64,000 bases of DNA from Streptomyces sp. A0958 (GCF_004795035.1 NZ_SSBK01000002.1:62001-126000), one strand, 5' to 3'. Shown: positions 36,547 to 45,866, numbered from the stretch's first letter. Program-made: numbers and translations. The notes: generated by a model not told the origin, from the letters alone.

Positions 36547-37371
36547 GCAGGCGTGCTCCGCGTACCGGGCGGCGACCTCGGCCACGACCTCGGCGCCGTC
36601 GCGCGCCCACAGGGCCTCGTTGAAGATCTCCACCTCGATCGGGCCGTCGAAGCCGGTCGCCTCCACCGCCGCACGGAACGCCCTGAAGTCCACGCTGCCG
36701 TCGCCCAGTTGGCCGCGTCCCAGCAGGACGCCCGCCGGGAGCGGGGTGATCCAGTCGGCCAGCTGGAAGGAGTGGATGCGGCCGGACGCACCGGCCCTCG
36801 CGATCTGGGCGGGGGCCTGGTCGTCCCACCAGAGGTGGTAGGTGTCGACCACCACGCCGACCTGCTCGGCCGGGAAGCGCTCCGCGATGTCGAGGGCCTG
36901 GGACAGCGTGGAGACCACGCAGCGGTCCGAGGCGAACATCGGGTGCAGCGGCTCGATGGCCAGGCGCACCCCGCGTTCGGCCGCGTAGGGGCCCAACTCG
37001 GCCAGGGCGTCCGCGATGCGTTCGCGGGCCCCGTACAGGTCCTTGCTGCCCTCCGGCAGGCCGCCCGAGACCAGGACCAGGGTGTCCGTGGACAGGCCGG
37101 CCGCCTCCTCGATCGCGGCGCGGTTGTCGTCCAGGGCGCGGGCCCGCTGTGCCGGGTCGAGGGCGGTGAAGAAGCCGCCCCGGCACAGGCTGGTGACGGA
37201 CAGGCCGTGGTCGCAGAGGAGTCGGGCGGTGCGTTCGACCCCGTACTCCTGGACCGGGGCCCGCCACAGGCCCACCTTGTCGATGCCCGCCTTCGCGCAG
37301 CCCTCGGCCAGCTCGGGCAGCGACCACTGCTTGACGGTCTCCTGGTTGACGGAGAGACGGCCGTCGCTCAT
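36544..37371 (-). CDS. Sugar phosphate isomerase/epimerase (xylose isomerase-like TIM barrel)
   Basis: Predicted 275 residues of the IolE/IolI/AP-endonuclease 2 TIM-barrel family. Marks: the metal-binding Glu in LAIEPLHPMFASDRCV, the Asp/His in QVGVVVDTYHLWWDD, the His in SGRIHSFQLADWIT, and the terminal Glu in FDGPIEVEIFNEALWA. Members isomerise or dehydrate keto-inositols and related sugars. Downstream of and co-transcribed with DUF993 and the oxidoreductase (minus-strand order Gfo/Idh, DUF993, this gene), its start overlapping the DUF993 stop. Its substrate is likely the product of that oxidoreductase. Confidence 0.87.
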   Translation of the reverse strand: MSDGRLSVNQETVKQWSLPELAEGCAKAGIDKVGLWRAPVQEYGVERTARLLCDHGLSVTSLCRGGFFTALDPAQRARALDDNRAAIEEAAGLSTDTLVLVSGGLPEGSKDLYGARERIADALAELGPYAAERGVRLAIEPLHPMFASDRCVVSTLSQALDIAERFPAEQVGVVVDTYHLWWDDQAPAQIARAGASGRIHSFQLADWITPLPAGVLLGRGQLGDGSVDFRAFRAAVEATGFDGPIEVEIFNEALWARDGAEVVAEVAARYAEHAC

Positions 37372-38513
37372 CGGGTACCTCCGTGGACGGTCAGCAGGGC
37401 GCGCATCCGGGACTCGGCCAGTTCCGGGTCGGGGAACAGGCCGAGCCGGTCGGCGAGTTCGTACGCCTTGGCCAGGTGCGGCAGGGAGCGGGCCGACTGC
37501 AGGCCGCCCACCATCGTGAAGTGGTCCTGGTGGCCGGCCAGCCAGGCCAGGAACACCACACCCGTCTTGTAGAACCGGGTCGGCGCCCGGAAGAGGTGCC
37601 GGGACAACTCGACCGTCGGGTCGAGCAGTTCGCGGAAACCCCTGGTGTCGCCCGTGTCCAGGACCCGTACCGCGTGCGCGGCGAGCGGGCCCAGCGGGTC
37701 GAAGATGCCGAGCAGCGCGTGGCTGAAGCCCCGGTCGTCGCCGGCGATCAGCTCGGGGTAGTTGAAGTCGTCCCCGGTGTAGCAGCGCACCCCACTCGGC
37801 AGCCGGCGCCGGACGTCGATCTCGCGGTCCGCGTCGAGCAGGGACATCTTGATGCCGTCGACCTTGTCGGGGTGTTCCGCGATGACCTGGAGGAAGGTGT
37901 CGGTGGCCCGGTCGAGGTCGGTGGAGCCCCAGTAGCCGTCGAGCGCCGGGTCGAACATCGGGCCGAGCCAGTGCAGGACGACCGGTTCGGTGGCCTGGCG
38001 CAGGAGGTGGGCGTACGTCTCCAGGTAGTCCTGGGGGCCCTGCGCGGCGGCGGCGAGGGCGCGAGAGGCCATCAGGATGGCCTGGGCGCCGTTCTCCTCG
38101 ACGACGGCGAGCTGTTCCTCGTACGCTCCACGCACCTCGGCGAGGGTGGCCGGGCCCGGGGGCAGCTGGTCCGTGCCGACACCGCAGGCGATCAGGCCGC
38201 CGACCGACTTCGCCTCGGCGGCCGAGCGGCGGATCAGCTCCTCGGCGCCCGCCCAGTCCAGGCCCATGCCGCGCTGCGCGGTGTCCATGGCCTCGGCGAC
38301 GCCCAGGCCGTGCGACCAGAGGTGGCGGCGGAAGGCGAGCGTGGCGTCCCAGTCGACGGCGGCCGGTGAGTCGGGGGTGACGTCGGCGTACGGGTCGGCC
38401 ACGACGTGCGCGGCGGAGAAGACCGTACGGGAGGCGAGGGGCGTCCCGGTCGGGGTCAGGTCGAGCGGGGTGGCCCGGGGTTCGTACGGGCCCTGCGGGA
38501 GGTGGATGGTCAT
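37368..38513 (-). CDS. DUF993 protein (dihydrodipicolinate synthase-like TIM barrel)
   Basis: Predicted 381 residues, DUF993 family, distantly like the DapA/aldolase class. Visible: FRRHLWSHGLGVAEAMDTAQ, LIACGVGTDQLPPGPATLAE, EPVVLHWLGPMFDPALDGYW, KVDGIKMSLLDADREIDVRR (the KMS lysine is the expected Schiff-base position), and CYTGDDFNYPELIAGDDRGF. Found in actinobacterial sugar or cyclitol clusters with a Gfo/Idh oxidoreductase and a TIM-barrel isomerase, exactly as here. The reaction is unproven; an aldolase or retro-aldol step is the reasonable guess. Confidence 0.85.
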   Translation of the reverse strand: MTIHLPQGPYEPRATPLDLTPTGTPLASRTVFSAAHVVADPYADVTPDSPAAVDWDATLAFRRHLWSHGLGVAEAMDTAQRGMGLDWAGAEELIRRSAAEAKSVGGLIACGVGTDQLPPGPATLAEVRGAYEEQLAVVEENGAQAILMASRALAAAAQGPQDYLETYAHLLRQATEPVVLHWLGPMFDPALDGYWGSTDLDRATDTFLQVIAEHPDKVDGIKMSLLDADREIDVRRRLPSGVRCYTGDDFNYPELIAGDDRGFSHALLGIFDPLGPLAAHAVRVLDTGDTRGFRELLDPTVELSRHLFRAPTRFYKTGVVFLAWLAGHQDHFTMVGGLQSARSLPHLAKAYELADRLGLFPDPELAESRMRALLTVHGGTR

Positions 38514-38550
38514 GGGGTTGCCTCCGGTGGTCCCTGGGGGAGACGGCGGG

Positions 38551-39702
38551 TCACAGGGACAGCTCCGGTACGTCGAGGCGGCGGCCCTCCGCGTGGGACT
38601 TCAGGCCCAGCTCGGCGAGCTGCACGCCCCGGGCGCCGGCCATCAGGTCCCAGGCGTAGGGCTCGTCCAGCACGATGTGGCGCAGGAACAGCTCCCACTG
38701 GGCCTTGAAGCCGTTGTCGAAGACCGCGTTGTCCGGGACCTCCTGCCACTGGTCGCGGAAGGACTCGGTGACCGGGAGGTCGGGGTTCCAGACCGGCTTG
38801 GGGGTGACCGAGCGGTGCTGGACGCGGCAGTTGCGCAGGCCCGCGACGGCGGAGCCGTGGGTGCCGTCGACCTGGAACTCGACCAGCTCGTCGCGGTTGA
38901 CCCGGACCGCCCAGGAGGAGTTGATCTGGGCGACGGCGCCGCCCGCCAGCTGGAAGATGCCGTAGGCGGCGTCGTCGGCGGTGGCGGCGTACGGCCTGCC
39001 GTGCTCGTCCCGGCGCTCGGGGATGTGGGTCTGGACGTGTGCCTGGACGCTGGTGACCCGGCCGAACAGCTCGTGCAGCACGTACTCCCAGTGCGGGAAC
39101 ATGTCCACGACGATGCCGCCCCCGTCCTGGGCGCGGTAGTTCCAGGAGGGGCGCTGGGCCTCCTGCCAGTCGCCCTCGAAGACCCAGTAGCCGAACTCCC
39201 CGCGCACGGACAGGATCTCGCCGAAGAAGCCGCCGTCGATCAGGCGCTTCAGCTTCAGCAGGCCCGGCAGGAAGATCTTGTCCTGGACGACGCCGTGCTT
39301 GATGCCGGCGTCCTGCGCCAGGCGGGCCAGGTCCAGGGCGCCTTCGACGTCCGTGGCGGTGGGCTTCTCGGTGTAGACGTGCTTGCCGGCGGCGACGGCC
39401 TTCTTGATCGCCTCCACCCGTGCCGAGGTGACCTGGGCGTCGAAGTAGATGTCGACGGTGTCGTCCGCGAGGACCGCGTCCAGGTCCGTGGACCATTCGG
39501 TCAGCCCGTGCCGTGCGGCGAGTTCCTCCAGCGCGTGGGCGCGGCGGCCGACGAGGACCGGCTCCGGCCACAGCACGTCGCCGTCGCCGAGATCGAGGCC
39601 GCCCTGCTCGCGGATCGCGAGGATCGAGCGCACCAGGTGCTGCCGGTATCCCATGCGCCCCGTGACGCCGTTCATGGCGATGCGCACTGTCCTGCGTGTC
39701 AC
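38551..39702 (-). CDS. Gfo/Idh/MocA-family oxidoreductase
   Basis: Predicted 383 residues; GTG 39702 with GGAGGGAA upstream. Rossmann start VRIAMNGVTGRMGYRQHLVR (an unusual NGVTGRMG fingerprint, not GxGxxG), the conserved catalytic Lys in GKHVYTEKPTA near 97, and a substrate domain (GGFFGEILSVRGEFGYWVFE, GGGIVVDMFPHWEYVLHELF). An NAD(P)-dependent dehydrogenase of a sugar or inositol-like substrate. First gene of the minus-strand operon, reading into DUF993 and an isomerase, with a LacI-type operator over its promoter, so it should be induced by the same sugar. Confidence 0.9.
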   Translation of the reverse strand: MTRRTVRIAMNGVTGRMGYRQHLVRSILAIREQGGLDLGDGDVLWPEPVLVGRRAHALEELAARHGLTEWSTDLDAVLADDTVDIYFDAQVTSARVEAIKKAVAAGKHVYTEKPTATDVEGALDLARLAQDAGIKHGVVQDKIFLPGLLKLKRLIDGGFFGEILSVRGEFGYWVFEGDWQEAQRPSWNYRAQDGGGIVVDMFPHWEYVLHELFGRVTSVQAHVQTHIPERRDEHGRPYAATADDAAYGIFQLAGGAVAQINSSWAVRVNRDELVEFQVDGTHGSAVAGLRNCRVQHRSVTPKPVWNPDLPVTESFRDQWQEVPDNAVFDNGFKAQWELFLRHIVLDEPYAWDLMAGARGVQLAELGLKSHAEGRRLDVPELSL

Positions 39703-39724
39703 GAAAGTTCCCTCCGTACAGCCG

Positions 39725-39742
39725 TAGCAAGCGCTTTCTATA
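39725..39742 (-). promoter_or_regulatory. LacI-type operator overlapping the -10 of the oxidoreductase operon
   Basis: TAGCAAGCGCTTTCTA contains the LacI/GalR-family palindrome core AAGCGCTT (39729-39736). On the minus strand TATAGA (39742-39737) directly precedes it and is a good -10 hexamer, so a bound repressor would cover the transcription start. The divergent lacI-family gene starts 91 bases away, fitting local and auto-regulation. Confidence 0.75.
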
Positions 39743-39832
39743 CGGGATGACGCTAGCCTGCCGACAGCGGCCCGGACAAGAGGGGGCGCCCTGATTGGTC
39801 CCGACCCCCTCATCACTCCACGGAGGAATGCG

Positions 39833-40897
39833 ATGACAGTCACCCTGGCGGACGTGGCGGCCCGCGCCCGGGTGTCCCCGGCCACCGTCTCCCGTGTGCT
39901 GAACGGCAACTACCCGGTGGCGGCGTCCACCCGGGAGCGGGTGCTGCGCGCGGTGGACGACCTCGACTACGTGCTCAACGGGCAGGCCAGCGCCCTGGCC
40001 GCCGCCACCTCCGACCTGGTCGGCATCCTCGTCAACGACATCGCCGACCCGTTCTTCGGGATCATGGCGGGGGCGGCGCAGAGCGAGATCGGCGGCCCCG
40101 GCGACGGTTCGGGCCGGGCGGGCGGCGAGAAGCTGGCGGTCGTCTGCAACACCGGCGGTTCCCCCGACCGCGAGCTGACCTACCTCACCCTGCTCCAGCG
40201 CCAGCGCGCCGCCGCCGTCGTCCTCACCGGGGGCGCGGTGGAGGACCCGGCGCACCAGGCGGCGGTGGCCGCGAAGCTGGCCAAGCTCGCTGACGCGGGG
40301 ACCCGGGTCGTGCTGTGCGGGCGGCCGCCGCTGCCGGACGGGGCGGCCGTGGTGGCCACGCTCGCCTTCGACAACCAGGGCGGCGGCCGGCTCCTCACAA
40401 GGCACCTGCTCTCCCTGGGCCACCGCCGGATCGGCTATGCCGCGGGGCCGCCGGAACGCACCACGACCCGCCACCGCCTGACGGGCCACCGCGAGGCGAT
40501 GCGCGAGGCGGGAGCGGCCGGCGACGAGGGCCGGCTGACCGTGCACGGCTCCTACGACCGCCGGTCCGGCTACGACGCCACGGTCGAACTCCTGCGCCGC
40601 GACCCGGAGATCACCGCCGTCGTCGCCGCCAACGACACGGTGGCGCTGGGCGCGGCGGCGGCGCTCCGCGACCGGGGGCTGCGCATCCCGGAGGACATCT
40701 CGGTGGCCGGCTTCGACGACCTGCCGTTCTCGGTGGACGTGGTCCCGGCCCTGACGACCGTGCGGCTGCCGCTCTTCGAGGCGGGGGCGCGCGCGGGCCG
40801 GCTGGCCATGGGCAAGGAGAACCCGCCGCCGGGCGGCATCGCGCTGATCCCGGCCGAGCTGATGGTGCGCGGATCGACGGCCGCGCCCCGGGGGTGA
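39833..40897 (+). CDS. LacI-family transcriptional regulator
   Basis: Predicted 354 residues. N-terminal HTH with hinge (VTLADVAARARVSPATVSRV, LNGNYPVAASTRERVLRAVD), then the periplasmic-binding-like effector domain (LVGILVNDIADPFFGIMAGA, HLLSLGHRRIGYAAGPPERT, VVAANDTVALGAAAALRDRG, FDDLPFSVDVVPALTTVRLP). GGAGG lies before the ATG at 39833. Divergent from the Gfo/Idh-DUF993-isomerase operon, whose promoter carries a matching operator; followed by another isomerase on the same strand. Probably represses both units in absence of the cluster's sugar. Confidence 0.92.
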   Translation: MTVTLADVAARARVSPATVSRVLNGNYPVAASTRERVLRAVDDLDYVLNGQASALAAATSDLVGILVNDIADPFFGIMAGAAQSEIGGPGDGSGRAGGEKLAVVCNTGGSPDRELTYLTLLQRQRAAAVVLTGGAVEDPAHQAAVAAKLAKLADAGTRVVLCGRPPLPDGAAVVATLAFDNQGGGRLLTRHLLSLGHRRIGYAAGPPERTTTRHRLTGHREAMREAGAAGDEGRLTVHGSYDRRSGYDATVELLRRDPEITAVVAANDTVALGAAAALRDRGLRIPEDISVAGFDDLPFSVDVVPALTTVRLPLFEAGARAGRLAMGKENPPPGGIALIPAELMVRGSTAAPRG

Positions 40898-40978
40898 GTG
40901 CGACAGTCACCGGGTACGCGGACGGTGCGGCGGCCTCCTCGTAGGCTGCGGCGGCACGGACCGACGGAAGGAACACAC

Positions 40979-41767
40979 GTGAAGCTCGCTTTCTCCACCC
41001 TCGGGGTTCCGGGGCTGCCGATGCCCGAGGTCGTCCGGCTGGCCGCCGGGCACGGATACCAGGGGGTGGAGCTGCGCGCCCACCCCGAGGAGCCGGTGCA
41101 CCCGGGGCTCACCGCGTCCGAACGTGCCGGTGTGGCCGAGGAGTTCGGCCGGGGCGGGGTGGAGATCCTGGCCGTCGCGGGGTACGCGCGGGTCGCCGCC
41201 GAGGGGGACGACCAGCCGGTCCTGGACGAGCTGGCCGCGCTGATCGAGCTGGCCCGGGACCTGGGCGCGCCGAACGTCCGGGTCTTCCCCGGCGGCGGCG
41301 ACCAGGACCCGGAGGCGGCCGACGCGATCGCCGCGCGCCGGCTGGGTGCGGCCGCCCCGTACGCCGCCGACCTGGGCGTGCGGGTGCTGGTGGAGACCCA
41401 TGACTCGCACCGGGCGGGGGCCGACGTGGCCCGGGTGGCCGGCACGGTGGGGCACAAGAACATCGGCGCGCTGTGGGACGTCATGCACACCTGGCTGGCG
41501 GGCGAGGAGCCGGTGGCCAGCCACGCGGTGCTGGCCCCGCACCTGGGATACGTACAGGTGAAGGACGTCGTGTCCGCCGAGGACACCACGCCGGTGGCGC
41601 TGGGCGCGGGGGTGCTGCCGCTGCGGGCGTGCCTGGACGCGCTGGACGCGGACGACTGGGTCTGCTGGGAGTACGAGAAGCGCTGGTACCCGCAGGCGGC
41701 GGAGCTGCCGGGGCTGCTGGGCGCGGGGCGTGAGCACCTGCTGCGGCTGGGGGCGCCCAAGCAGTAG
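40979..41767 (+). CDS. Sugar phosphate isomerase/epimerase (TIM barrel)
   Basis: Predicted 262 residues; GTG 40979 with GGAAGGAA upstream. Xylose-isomerase-like barrel: MKLAFSTLGVPG type start (here V), YQGVELRAHPEEPVH, VLVETHDSHRAGADVARVAG (metal Glu and His), ALWDVMHTWLAGEEPVASHA (Asp/His), GYVQVKDVV (Lys), and CWEYEKRWYPQAAELPGLLG (Glu). Lies 81 bases after lacI on the same strand. Together with the divergent operon it gives the cluster two different isomerase-type enzymes, like IolE and IolH/IolI in inositol pathways. Confidence 0.86.
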   Translation: MKLAFSTLGVPGLPMPEVVRLAAGHGYQGVELRAHPEEPVHPGLTASERAGVAEEFGRGGVEILAVAGYARVAAEGDDQPVLDELAALIELARDLGAPNVRVFPGGGDQDPEAADAIAARRLGAAAPYAADLGVRVLVETHDSHRAGADVARVAGTVGHKNIGALWDVMHTWLAGEEPVASHAVLAPHLGYVQVKDVVSAEDTTPVALGAGVLPLRACLDALDADDWVCWEYEKRWYPQAAELPGLLGAGREHLLRLGAPKQ

Positions 41768-41970
41768 CGGCCGGCTCAGGCGGGGGCCCGTTCCGGCGCG
41801 GGGGCGGCGGCGCGCGGCGCACGGGGCGGCTGTGGAGCTGCGTGGGGCGGCGCGGGGACGCGCTCGAAATGACCCGCACCCTTGACCGGAAGTTATTTTC
41901 TGGATATCCGTGCTCCTTGGAAGTTTCTTTCACCACCCCCTCGTCACCGAGTACGGCCGAAGGAGCTCAC

Positions 41971-43821
41971 GTGCCCCACCGCACCTCCAGACGCACCCTT
42001 CTCACCGCCACCGCCGCCACCGCCGTCGCGGCGGCCACGGGCGTGGCGGCCGCCCCCGGCGCCCTCGCCTCCCAGGGCTCCGCGCACAGCAGCCACACCT
42101 CCGCCGCCACGACCCGGCGGCTGAAGCGGCTCATCTCCCGGATGAGCCTGGAGGAGAAGGTCGGCCAGCTCTTCGTCATGCGGGTCTACGGGCACTCCGC
42201 CACCGATCCGGACCAGGCCGACATCGACGCCAACCTCGCCGAGATCGGGGTGCGCACGGCGGCCGAGATGATCGCCAAGTACCACGTCGGCGGCATCATC
42301 TACTTCTCCTGGGCGCACAACACCCGCGACCCGCACCAGATCGCCGACCTCTCCAACGGCATCCAGCGCGCCGGCCTCGCGGGCCCGACGCCCCTGCCGC
42401 TGCTGATCTCCACCGACCAGGAGCACGGCATCGTCTGCCGCGTCGGCGAGCCCGCCACGCTGATGCCGGGCGCGATGGCGCTGGGCGCGGGCGGTTCGCG
42501 CTCCGACGCCCGCCGGGCCGGGCAGATCGCGGGCGCCGAGCTGGCCGCGATCGGGATCTGCCAGAACTACGCGCCGGACGCGGACGTCAACGTGAACCCG
42601 GCCAACCCGGTGATCGGCGTACGGTCCTTCGGCTCGGACCCGCAGTCCGTGGCCGGGATGGTCGCCGCGCAGGTGAAGGGGTACCAGAGCGCCGGGATCG
42701 CCTCCACGGCCAAGCACTTCCCCGGCCACGGCGACACGAGCACCGACAGCCACACCGGCCTGCCGGTCATCGGCCACACCCGCGAGCAGTGGGCGGAGCT
42801 GGACGCGCCGCCGTTCCGGGCCGCCATCGCCGCGGGCATCGACTCGATCATGACGGCGCACATCGTGGTGCCCGCGCTCGACCCGTCCGAGGACCCGGCG
42901 ACCCTGTCCCGGCCGATCCTCACCGGCATCCTGCGCGAGGAGCTGGGCTACGACGGCGTCGTGGTCACCGACTCGCTGGGCATGGAGGGCGTGCGGACGA
43001 AGTACGGGGACGACCGGGTGCCGGTCCTGGCCCTCCGGGCGGGTGTCGACCAGCTGCTCAACCCGCCGAGCCTGGACGTCTCCTGGAACGCCCTGCTGGC
43101 GGCCGTCAAGAGCGGTGAGGTCAGCGAGGCCCGGCTCGACGAATCGATCCTGCGCATCCTGCGGCTGAAGACGAAGCTGGGGCTCTTCGACCGGCCGTTC
43201 GTCACCGGACGCGGGGTGGACCGTACGGTCGGCACCCGGGCGCACCTGGCCGCCGCCGACCGGATCGCCGAGCACACCACCACCCTGCTGGCCAACGAGG
43301 GCCGGCTGCTGCCGCTGTCGCGCCGCTCCCACAAGAAGCTGCTGGTGGTGGGCGCCGACCCGGCCTCCCCCTCGGGCACGACGGGCCCGCCGACGACCAC
43401 GCTGGCGGAGGCCTTCAACGAGCTGGGGTACCGGGCGACCGCCCTGTCCACCGGTACCGCGCCCACCCAGGCGTCCATCGACGCGGCGGTGGCGGCGGCG
43501 CGGGGCAAGGACGCGGTGGTCGTGGGGACGTACAACGTATCGGCGACCAGTTCGCAGCGGACGCTGGTCGGCGCGCTGGCCGCGACGGGCGTCCCGGTGA
43601 TCACCCTGGCCATCCGCAATCCGTACGACATCGCCCGGCTGGCCGGGACCGGGCATGCGGCACACCTGGCCGCGTACTCCTGGACGGATGTCGAACTGCG
43701 CGCGGCGGCCCGGGTGATCGCGGGCCGGGCGCGGCCGGAGGGGAGGCTGCCGGTGCCGGTGCAGCGCGCGGACGACCCCTCGGAGGTGCTGTACCCGGTG
43801 GGTCACGGGCTGAGGTACTGA
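41971..43821 (+). CDS. Secreted glycoside hydrolase family 3 beta-N-acetylhexosaminidase
   Basis: Predicted 616 residues; GTG 41971 with AAGGAG upstream. The signal contains SRRTLLTATAATAVAAATG, a Tat-like twin-arginine signal. GH3 domain: MSLEEKVGQLFVM, ICQNYAPDADVNVNPANPVI, the Lys-His substrate motif AKHFPGHGDTSTDSH (near 248; the NagZ-type loop with His/Asp acid-base pair), and nucleophile Asp333 in VVTDSLGMEGV. A C-terminal GH3_C-like domain of about 190 residues follows (EHTTTLLANEGRLLPLSRRS). Likely removes N-acetylglucosamine from muropeptides or chitin fragments outside the cell. Single gene closed by a terminator. Confidence 0.9.
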   Translation: MPHRTSRRTLLTATAATAVAAATGVAAAPGALASQGSAHSSHTSAATTRRLKRLISRMSLEEKVGQLFVMRVYGHSATDPDQADIDANLAEIGVRTAAEMIAKYHVGGIIYFSWAHNTRDPHQIADLSNGIQRAGLAGPTPLPLLISTDQEHGIVCRVGEPATLMPGAMALGAGGSRSDARRAGQIAGAELAAIGICQNYAPDADVNVNPANPVIGVRSFGSDPQSVAGMVAAQVKGYQSAGIASTAKHFPGHGDTSTDSHTGLPVIGHTREQWAELDAPPFRAAIAAGIDSIMTAHIVVPALDPSEDPATLSRPILTGILREELGYDGVVVTDSLGMEGVRTKYGDDRVPVLALRAGVDQLLNPPSLDVSWNALLAAVKSGEVSEARLDESILRILRLKTKLGLFDRPFVTGRGVDRTVGTRAHLAAADRIAEHTTTLLANEGRLLPLSRRSHKKLLVVGADPASPSGTTGPPTTTLAEAFNELGYRATALSTGTAPTQASIDAAVAAARGKDAVVVGTYNVSATSSQRTLVGALAATGVPVITLAIRNPYDIARLAGTGHAAHLAAYSWTDVELRAAARVIAGRARPEGRLPVPVQRADDPSEVLYPVGHGLRY

Positions 43822-43827
43822 GGCGTT

Positions 43828-43867
43828 CCCGCACCGGCGGCCGTGCGACCACGGCCGCCGGTGCGGG
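43828..43867. terminator. Bidirectional terminator between GH3 and S37 genes
   Basis: A perfect 18-bp stem, CCCGCACCGGCGGCCGTG with its complement at 43850-43867, loop CGAC. It lies between stops at 43821 (+) and 43875 (-). One of the strongest hairpins in the window. Confidence 0.9.
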
Positions 43868-43874
43868 GATTTCC

Positions 43875-45350
43875 CTACGGGCGCCGGAAGCCGAGCCGGT
43901 GCTCGGTCGTCAGGTCCTTGTTGTCGAGCCGTGCGTCGAACTTCGCGAGCGGCTTCGCCTTCGACTCGTCCTGCTGGACGGCGGCCGGGGCGACACCCGC
44001 CCAGCGCAGGATCGCCGCGGTGGCCGTGGCGTTCTCGGACGGGACGAGACCCGCGACGTTCGAGCCGTGGTTCCCGCCGGGCACGGTGAGGACGTAGCTG
44101 TCGCGGGCGCCCGCCCCGAGCCGGAATCGCTCGGCGCCCCACGGGTCGTTCTCCCCGTAGACGTACAGCATGTGCGTGGCGTGGTGCTTGACCCAGGTGT
44201 CGATGTCGCGCATCACGAAGGGCTGGAACCTCATCGGGATGGAACGGGGCACGAAGGTGCGCGGCGGCTGGTAGCCGTAGCGGCTGAGACCGCCGAGCCA
44301 GGGCTGCTTGATGTCGGGCGAACCGAGCTGGGTGCCCGCCTGGTAGTAGTACGGCGTGTAGTTGGCCAGGCCCTGGTCGGCGTAGGCGGAGAAGCCGGAG
44401 ATCGTGTCGACGGAGTCCCAGATCGCCTGGTCGGTGGCGTGCTTCGCGTCGGCCGGGACAGTGTCGCAGTCGGCGAGCAGGCTGTACTGCCAGAACGCCC
44501 AGACGTAGTCCATGACGACGGCCTCGTAGGCCTTGTCCAGGGAGCCGACGGTGTCGAAGGTGTAGCCGTTGTCGGCGGCGTACCGGGCGTACTTCTCCTC
44601 CAGCGGCTTACGGCGGATCAGCGCCTCGCGCTGCACGCCGTTCAGCTTGTCGCGGCACTCCTTGGTGCCGACCCGCGCGAAGAACCGGTCGTAGGCCGAG
44701 TCCTCGTCGTCGACCACGTCGTTGGGCGCGACATAGGCGACGACGCCGTCCATGTCCTTCGGGTAGAAGCGCTCGTAGTACGTGGCGGTCATGCCGCCCT
44801 TGGAGCCGCCGGTGGTCAGCCAGTTCTTGGAGTAGATGCGCTTGAGAGCGGTGAAGACCCGGTGCTGGTCGCTGGCGGCCTGCCAGATGTCGAGCTTGGA
44901 CCAGTCGGCGGGCGAGGGGCGCGACGGGGTGAAGAAACGGTACTCCAGGGAGACCTGGTTGCCGTCGACGATCCGGGTCGGCTCCGAGCGACTGGGGTTG
45001 GTGGAGACGTTGTAGCCGCCGGTGTAGAAGACCGTGGGGCGGGAGGTGTCCTTGTGCAGCAGGGTGATGCGCTGCTGGAACGTTCCCTTGGACGGGTGGC
45101 GGTGGTCGATCGGCTGGGTGTAGTCGAGGACGAAGTAGCGGTAGCCGGCGTAGGGCTTCTCCTCGATGAGACTCATTCCCGGGATGGCCAGGATGCGGTC
45201 CTTGATGTCCGTGCTCGTTCCGCTGTCACCGACGGCGGTACGGAGCGCGGCCGGTCCGGCGGCGGTGGCCGCCCCGGCCGAGGCACCCGTCGCACTGACC
45301 GTGCCGATGAGCACCGCGAGCGACAGGATTCCTCTGAGCGCCTTGCGCAT
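43875..45350 (-). CDS. Secreted tripeptidyl aminopeptidase, peptidase S37 (PS-10)
   Basis: Predicted 491 residues with a Sec signal (MRKALRGILSLAVLIGTVSA, cleavage after about 27). S37 family from Streptomyces, related to SM-TAP of S. mobaraensis. Alpha/beta-hydrolase motif WLTTGGSKGGMTATYYERFY gives the nucleophile Ser near 182. Further: PTVFYTGGYNVSTNPSRSEP, YVAPNDVVDDEDSAYDRFFA, and the end MLYVYGENDPWGAERFRLGA (Asp) and VPGGNHGSNVAGL (His). It should release tri- or tetrapeptides, often after Pro, from exported proteins. Single gene. Confidence 0.92.
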   Translation of the reverse strand: MRKALRGILSLAVLIGTVSATGASAGAATAAGPAALRTAVGDSGTSTDIKDRILAIPGMSLIEEKPYAGYRYFVLDYTQPIDHRHPSKGTFQQRITLLHKDTSRPTVFYTGGYNVSTNPSRSEPTRIVDGNQVSLEYRFFTPSRPSPADWSKLDIWQAASDQHRVFTALKRIYSKNWLTTGGSKGGMTATYYERFYPKDMDGVVAYVAPNDVVDDEDSAYDRFFARVGTKECRDKLNGVQREALIRRKPLEEKYARYAADNGYTFDTVGSLDKAYEAVVMDYVWAFWQYSLLADCDTVPADAKHATDQAIWDSVDTISGFSAYADQGLANYTPYYYQAGTQLGSPDIKQPWLGGLSRYGYQPPRTFVPRSIPMRFQPFVMRDIDTWVKHHATHMLYVYGENDPWGAERFRLGAGARDSYVLTVPGGNHGSNVAGLVPSENATATAAILRWAGVAPAAVQQDESKAKPLAKFDARLDNKDLTTEHRLGFRRP

Positions 45351-45449
45351 GCACTTCCTCCCCTGGGTTCACAGCTGACGCGGTGAACCTAGCGGGGCAA
45401 CACCGGGGCCGCCAGACCGCGTTGCCGGGGTCGGCAACATGTCACCCGG

Positions 45450-45866
45450 TCAGCACAGAATCCAGCTCGTACCGCCACTCTTCCCGGCGATCGTGCCGGA
45501 GACCCGCACGCACCGGTTCAGCGCGTGGACGGTCACCGGCCCCGCCAACTGGGTGAAGCTGCCGCTGTCGGTGACGGGGTGGCCGCCGCGCGGCTGGATG
45601 GTCACCGACATGGCGCGGCGCTTCCCGGGCTTGGCGGCGACGGCGGTGGCGCAGGCGTACGCACGCGACTTGTAGACGCGCAGCTCCCCCGTCGCGAACT
45701 TCACCGTCTTGCGGGGCCGTCCCACGCAGGCGGACGCGGCGTCCGCGCTACCCGCCACCGCCCCACCGAGAACCAGTGCGAAGGCGGTCGCCAGGGAGAG
45801 GGCCACAAAGCGGCGGCAGACCCCGCGCCGCACGCCCCGAACGTGTCCTTCGGTCCCTCTGGTCAC
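45450..45866 (-). CDS. Small secreted protein of unknown function
   Basis: Predicted 138 residues from a GTG. After a basic start, RFVALSLATAFALVLGGAVA is a Sec signal with cleavage near AGSADAA. The mature part of about 90 residues (VKFATGELRVYKSRAYACAT, RAMSVTIQPRGGHPVTDSGS, GTIAGKSGGTSWILC) holds four Cys and a basic body, probably a disulphide-stabilised extracellular protein. A later GTG could be the true start. No family recognised; head-to-head with another exported gene. Confidence 0.6.
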   Translation of the reverse strand: MTRGTEGHVRGVRRGVCRRFVALSLATAFALVLGGAVAGSADAASACVGRPRKTVKFATGELRVYKSRAYACATAVAAKPGKRRAMSVTIQPRGGHPVTDSGSFTQLAGPVTVHALNRCVRVSGTIAGKSGGTSWILC

